The translations under genes were made by a program, and so were the position numbers. Positions 60,442-64,000 of a stretch of DNA of 64,000 nt are shown here, one piece after another. The stretch comes from NORP240 sp965222175 (lineage in GTDB: Bacteria > Pseudomonadota > Gammaproteobacteria > Pseudomonadales > Pseudohongiellaceae), in the NCBI GenBank assembly GCA_965222175.1, contig OZ244938.1, forward strand, positions 1 to 64,000, written 5' to 3'. Below the pieces are notes generated by a model that did not search any database, was not told where the DNA came from, and saw only the letters and a list, made by a program, of their open reading frames with translations. Every line of letters starts with the position of its first letter. Position 1 is the stretch's first letter.

Positions 60442-61887
60442 TCACAACACCGTCATTACCCGGATCAGATCGGTACCGCCCATTCCAGGTCGGGTGCCGT
60501 GGGTGACAACAACGGTATCACCTGCTTCCAGGTAGCCCAGCTTCCTGGCCATGGCACAGCCAAATTCGGTGCGCACATCGTCCCCGCCTTCCAGGTCTTC
60601 ACGCAACAGCGGCAGCACGCCCCAGTTGAGTGACAGGCGTCTGGCCACGGATTCCACCCCGGTGACTGCAATGATGGCGCATTCCGGACGGTGTTTGGAT
60701 ATCAGCCGGGCGGTGAATCCGCTGTCGGTCAGGGTGATAATGGCTGTCGCCTGCAGCTGTTCTGCCAGTCTGGCCGCCGCCTGGCCCACGGCTTCGGCGA
60801 TCTTGTTGGCGGCGCCGGCGTGAATGGTCTGCAGATAACCAAAGTCCTTGAGGGACGCTTCCGCCCGCAAGGCGATGGCAGCCATGGTGCGGATGGCCTC
60901 CACCGGATAACGGCCAACCGCGGTTTCTCCGGACAGCATGACCGCCGACGTACCGTCAAGAATGGCGTTGGCCACGTCACTGGCTTCCGCCCGGGTGGGC
61001 TTCGGATTGGTTTCCATGGATGCCAGCATCTGGGTTGCGGTAATCACCGGTTTACCGTTCATCACCGTATCGCGAATCAGTCGCTTCTGGGTCCCCGGTA
61101 CCTCGGCCAGTGGCAGTTCCACGCCGAGATCGCCGCGGGCAACCATGATGCCGTCGGCGGCGGCGATGATCCCTTCGATATTGTCCACGCCTGACCGGTT
61201 CTCGATTTTGGCGATAATGGGAATAGTGCTGTTTTGTTCAGCCAGCAATGCCCGGATGTGTTCCACCTCCGGACCGGACTGAACGAAAGAGGCGGCCAGG
61301 TAATCCACCTGGTTGTCGACGGCAAAATTCACTTCACGCTGGAGTTGTTCGCGAAATTCGGCACTGACGGCGTTGATGGAGAGCTGCCTGCCCGGCAGAT
61401 TGATACTCTTGCGCTCACCCAGCGTGCCGCCGTGGATAACGGTACAGGAGATCTGCGTGGCCCCGGTGGCGGTCACTTCCAGTTCCAGGGCGGCATCGTC
61501 TAGCAGTACACAGTCGCCTGGCTCCACTTCCTCCGGCAGCCGGTTGAAGCTGACAGAAACGCCCTGGTTATTGCCCCGGCGGCCGTCCGTATAAAGTGTG
61601 AATGGCTGGCCTGGCTGCAGAGAAACAGGACCATCGACGAGTCTGCCGGTGCGTACTTCGATTCCCCGGGTATCCGCCATGATGGCCACGTGTCGCTGCA
61701 GTCTGCCGGCGGACTGCCTGATGCGGTTAACGGTTTCCTGGTGTTGAGTGAATTCGCCGTGGGAAAGATTCAGACGCGCGACATTCATGCCGGCCCTGAT
61801 CATTTCCTCGAGAATCTCCGGACTGGAACTGGCGGGCCCGATGGTGGCGACTATTTTGGTTTTACGAAGTGACTGCGGAGACGGCAT
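60442..61887 (-). CDS. pyk: Pyruvate kinase
   Basis: A 481-residue pyruvate kinase, converting phosphoenolpyruvate and ADP to pyruvate and ATP. The N-terminal barrel starts TKIVATIGPASSSPEIL and has MNVARLNLSHG. The B-domain begins near residue 72. The signature loop IPIIAKIENRSGVDNIEGI carries the catalytic lysine, followed by DGIMVARGDLGVELP and ATQMLASMETNPKPTRAEASDVANAILDG read as two parts. The C-terminal allosteric domain ends GMGGTDLIRVMTVL. Length and motifs are normal. It is monocistronic. Confidence 0.95.
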   Translation of the reverse strand: MPSPQSLRKTKIVATIGPASSSPEILEEMIRAGMNVARLNLSHGEFTQHQETVNRIRQSAGRLQRHVAIMADTRGIEVRTGRLVDGPVSLQPGQPFTLYTDGRRGNNQGVSVSFNRLPEEVEPGDCVLLDDAALELEVTATGATQISCTVIHGGTLGERKSINLPGRQLSINAVSAEFREQLQREVNFAVDNQVDYLAASFVQSGPEVEHIRALLAEQNSTIPIIAKIENRSGVDNIEGIIAAADGIMVARGDLGVELPLAEVPGTQKRLIRDTVMNGKPVITATQMLASMETNPKPTRAEASDVANAILDGTSAVMLSGETAVGRYPVEAIRTMAAIALRAEASLKDFGYLQTIHAGAANKIAEAVGQAAARLAEQLQATAIITLTDSGFTARLISKHRPECAIIAVTGVESVARRLSLNWGVLPLLREDLEGGDDVRTEFGCAMARKLGYLEAGDTVVVTHGTRPGMGGTDLIRVMTVL

Positions 61888-62283
61888 GGAAGATTATCTT
61901 GCCCTGTCTTGAACGGAAATTCCAGCGCAGCCCGGTGTTGACCGGGGCTGGAAATTCATTGTGGGTGCAGAGTGAGGCCGGAATTCGCAGCCGGGACGTA
62001 CAGGGTACGGATGCCGGGACATCTCGCACGTGGATTATTTAATAAATACTGACTGTCGGTTGCCGCGTCACAGTGTGCAATGCCCGGGTATTGGCCGGCC
62101 CCGGCATGACGTCAGGAGTCGGGGCAATGCTGAAGCGATAACGTTACCATCCCGACAGATGTCCGGCTTCAACCCGGTGCTGCGGACAGTGGTTTGGTGA
62201 CGTCCGCGTCGGAAATACCACGCCCTGACAGGCAGTGGCGCCTGCCATGCCAGGAACCGACAGGGTCGACGTCGTTACCAGGT
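61888..62283. other. Upstream region of pyk with a long hairpin
   Basis: About 396 bp without a gene. A bulged stem (TTCCAGC at 61920-61926 with GCTGGAA at 61947-61953, plus CCCGGT with ACCGGG) lies about 33 bases upstream of the pyk start and would fall in its leader RNA. No other feature was recognised. Confidence 0.4.
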
Positions 62284-62847
62284 TTACGGCAGGGTGAAGC
62301 CGTAGCGGAAATTCAGCCCCAGCATGTCGGCATCCCCGTACTCGGCGAAGGAGAATTCGAAACTGAGCGCATCGGTGGCGTTATAGCCGATACCCAGTTC
62401 GCCACCGGCGTACCACTCGTCGTCGTTGATGATGGCCCGACCGATGACCTCGTTATTGACCCTGATGGGCTCACGTCCGTCAATATCAAACCTGGACAGG
62501 CTTGGTGACAGGTAAAAATACAGGCCGGAATCCCCGTCCCACTGGAATCGTACGTTGAAGCCCATGCCGAAGCTGGTTTCCACCCGAACCCGTGCCGGGG
62601 CGGGAGTGGTGACATCCACGATATCGTCATCGGCATCCATGTACAGGCTCATGCTGGGGATGATAGTCAGGTCTGGCAGGGTGGTTTCGAACTCGTAGCC
62701 GAGGCTGAATCCGAAAACGTCCGGCGATACTTCATAGCCGTCGATATCTGCAGTCAGATCGAAATAGCCGACACCCGCTATCCACTGTGCGGAGGCGACT
62801 CCGGAAACTGACAGTAATCCGCATACCAGCAATAATTTTTTGAACAT
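62284..62847 (-). CDS. Small outer-membrane beta-barrel protein
   Basis: A 187-residue exported barrel protein. The start is the ATG at 62847, eight bases after AGGAGG; the longer frame to 62934 lacks a signal peptide start. A signal peptide ends at ASAQ (about residue 20). About eight amphipathic strands follow, including WIAGVGYFDLTADIDGYEVS, VFGFSLGYEFETT and LSFEFSFAEYGDADMLGLNFRYGFTLP at the C-terminus, close to OmpA/OmpW-like eight-strand barrels. Function unknown. It is monocistronic. Confidence 0.82.
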   Translation of the reverse strand: MFKKLLLVCGLLSVSGVASAQWIAGVGYFDLTADIDGYEVSPDVFGFSLGYEFETTLPDLTIIPSMSLYMDADDDIVDVTTPAPARVRVETSFGMGFNVRFQWDGDSGLYFYLSPSLSRFDIDGREPIRVNNEVIGRAIINDDEWYAGGELGIGYNATDALSFEFSFAEYGDADMLGLNFRYGFTLP

Positions 62848-62985
62848 CGTACATTCCTCCTTTTGACACACCGTTGATCCTTCGGAATCCGGGCAACGGT
62901 GTTCTGGGCCGGACACGGGAACAGTCCCCGCCATCTTGGTGATTCAGGTTCTAGGGGATATATCGGTCTTTGCCGCCCCGGCATG

Positions 62986-63035
62986 AATTAATCAGCGGTT
63001 CCCCAAGGAGTCTCCGATTAGTTAGAGGTTCCTTA
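62986..63035. repeat. Fused miniature-element ends overlapping a stop codon
   Basis: AATTAATCAGCGGTTCCCC is followed by AAGGAGTCTCCGATTA and GTTAGAGGTTCCTTAA. The last TTAA, read on the minus strand, gives the TAA stop of the gene ending at 63033. The element interior is absent. Confidence 0.6.
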
Positions 63036-64000
63036 ACCCGACAGGTAGGAGTCCAGGGCAAGTTCCACCAGGGCAGCACCGGCCCAGGCCAGGGGCGGAA
63101 TGAGCACATAGAAGACAATGCGGGTGAACAGCGACAGGTCCAGCGGCCAGTTGCGGCAGTGGGCAATATGGCTGCGTCTTTCCAGCAGGGCATTCAGCCG
63201 GGTCAGGTAGGTGTCGTCCAGGTCCCGGGGTGTGTTGTTGATTTCGACATCGACACGTTGCATTGCCTGGCGCTTGTGGTTGCGAATCTGCCTGTGCACC
63301 GGCCAGATGGGCAGAAGCATCAACAGGATGCCGGCAGGCACACCAACCAGCACCGCGTTCTGGTAGTTTATCCAGCGGAACTCCTGGTCCAGGGCCTGCA
63401 GTGGCGTGATGGCCAGTGCGCCAACCACGATGAGCATGCTGCGCAGGGCCGACTGGCCGAAGGGATTCAGCCGGTCGAGGTTGAACAGGTCGATGTCCAC
63501 CACCTTGCCCACCCGGTAGAACACCAGGGCGTTGTGCAGGGCGACGACCAGCAGCAATCCCACCAGGCTCCAGGTAAAGCACTGGGCAAAGATCATGGCC
63601 AGACTGAAGACAAAGACCGGATTCCCGGGATCGAACGACAGTATAAGCCAGGGCACGTTGGCCACCAGCCCGTTGACCAGTCCGGCCAGTAAACCTATAT
63701 ACCAGTAATTCACCCGATCCAGTCGTTCCAGCAACTGCCGCTGCCCGGGATCAAGCTGCGACGTCAGCGCGTCGACGATACCCGGCGTGGCCCTGACCTG
63801 GGCGACCAGGCAGCCAAGCAGGTAGGGCGGCAGCAGGGTAAAGACCAGGAACTGGCCGGTCAGTTCAAGTGACGATTCGTAGCCCGGTGGCGTCTGCTCG
63901 GGGAACAGTGTGCCGGTAGCGGTAAACAGGGTGAACAGTATTGCCAGTGAGACCAGGCCGACGGTGATTATCGGTCGACGGAATGACCGGTTTGCCAGCT
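63033..64000 (-). CDS. Polytopic membrane protein, partial at window end
   Basis: The frame is open from the window end to the stop at 63033, so at least 322 residues are present and the start lies beyond 64000. About eight membrane helices are visible, such as PIITVGLVSLAILFTLF, FLVFTLLPPYLLGCLVA, YIGLLAGLVNGLVANVPWLI, CFTWSLVGLLLVVALH, NAVLVGVPAGILLMLLPIW and RIVFYVLIPPLAWAGAALV. A conserved-looking loop is HRQIRNHKRQAMQRVDVEIN. I recognise no family. Its stop codon is inside a miniature-element end. Confidence 0.7.
   Translation of the reverse strand, partial: LANRSFRRPIITVGLVSLAILFTLFTATGTLFPEQTPPGYESSLELTGQFLVFTLLPPYLLGCLVAQVRATPGIVDALTSQLDPGQRQLLERLDRVNYWYIGLLAGLVNGLVANVPWLILSFDPGNPVFVFSLAMIFAQCFTWSLVGLLLVVALHNALVFYRVGKVVDIDLFNLDRLNPFGQSALRSMLIVVGALAITPLQALDQEFRWINYQNAVLVGVPAGILLMLLPIWPVHRQIRNHKRQAMQRVDVEINNTPRDLDDTYLTRLNALLERRSHIAHCRNWPLDLSLFTRIVFYVLIPPLAWAGAALVELALDSYLSG

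Overview
The window looks like a stretch of chromosome from a fairly G+C-rich, probably marine-type gammaproteobacterium. The evidence is family-level only: TonB-dependent receptor and RND/DUF1302 envelope genes, an E. coli-like tRNA-Pro(CGG), a Nu-class glutathione transferase, an OlsB-type acyltransferase, and a DUF1592/DUF1552/ankyrin module. The genus cannot be fixed from the sequence. There is no rRNA, CRISPR array, integrase or recognisable prophage.

Layout. 0-2.8 kb: the AmmeMemoRadiSam trio (amrA and amrB on -, amrS divergent on +). 2.9-8 kb: a START-like protein and a three-gene ABC exporter operon (ATPase, FtsX/MacB-type permease, HlyD-type adaptor). 8.2-12.2 kb: a membrane-embedded P-loop NTPase, an ABC-2 exporter pair and a small membrane protein. 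12.7-16.5 kb: a transglutaminase-like/TPR lipoprotein, DUF6714 and GNAT proteins, a membrane protein and a secreted nuclease. 16.5-22 kb: ankyrin, DUF1552 and DUF1592 secreted proteins. 22-26.7 kb: MAPEG, a PQQ-type dehydrogenase, a 1.2-kb non-coding block with nested inverted repeats, and a glutathione transferase. 26.8-30.9 kb: tRNA-Pro followed by a small A+T-richer accessory patch with a complete ISL3-family insertion sequence, a broken Doc toxin and its antitoxin. 30.9-46.6 kb: TonB receptor, methyltransferase, DUF1631, subtilase, sterol desaturase, an RND/DUF1302 transport cluster and a prolyl-hydroxylase-like enzyme. 47-51.5 kb: OlsB-type acyltransferase, ATP-grasp ligase, esterase and DUF2254. 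51.5-55.2 kb: a DUF5916 outer-membrane protein and a MarR regulator bracketed by copies of a miniature repeat. 55.3-60.3 kb: a TPR/2OG-oxygenase/DUF2784 operon, then DUF4173 and a winged-helix regulator/membrane-protein operon sharing one operator motif. 60.4-64 kb: pyruvate kinase, an outer-membrane barrel protein and a membrane protein cut by the window end.

The most unusual material is non-coding. A dispersed miniature element with ends close to TTAATCAGAGGTTCCCTAA recurs at ten or more sites. Several copies touch or supply the stop codon of a gene, and copies in opposite orientation bracket the DUF5916 gene. At 25.2-25.8 kb a 44-nt core occurs twice in opposite orientation, each copy enclosed by different, perfectly paired arms. 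Smaller signals are a tandem repeat at the DUF1631 start codon, three 13-nt repeats upstream of the TonB receptor, two matching operators around the winged-helix/DUF4173 locus, a doc pseudogene with one in-frame stop, and a 28-bp palindrome inside an oxygenase gene. Most enzyme functions are assigned from family motifs read by eye, so substrates are mostly unknown.
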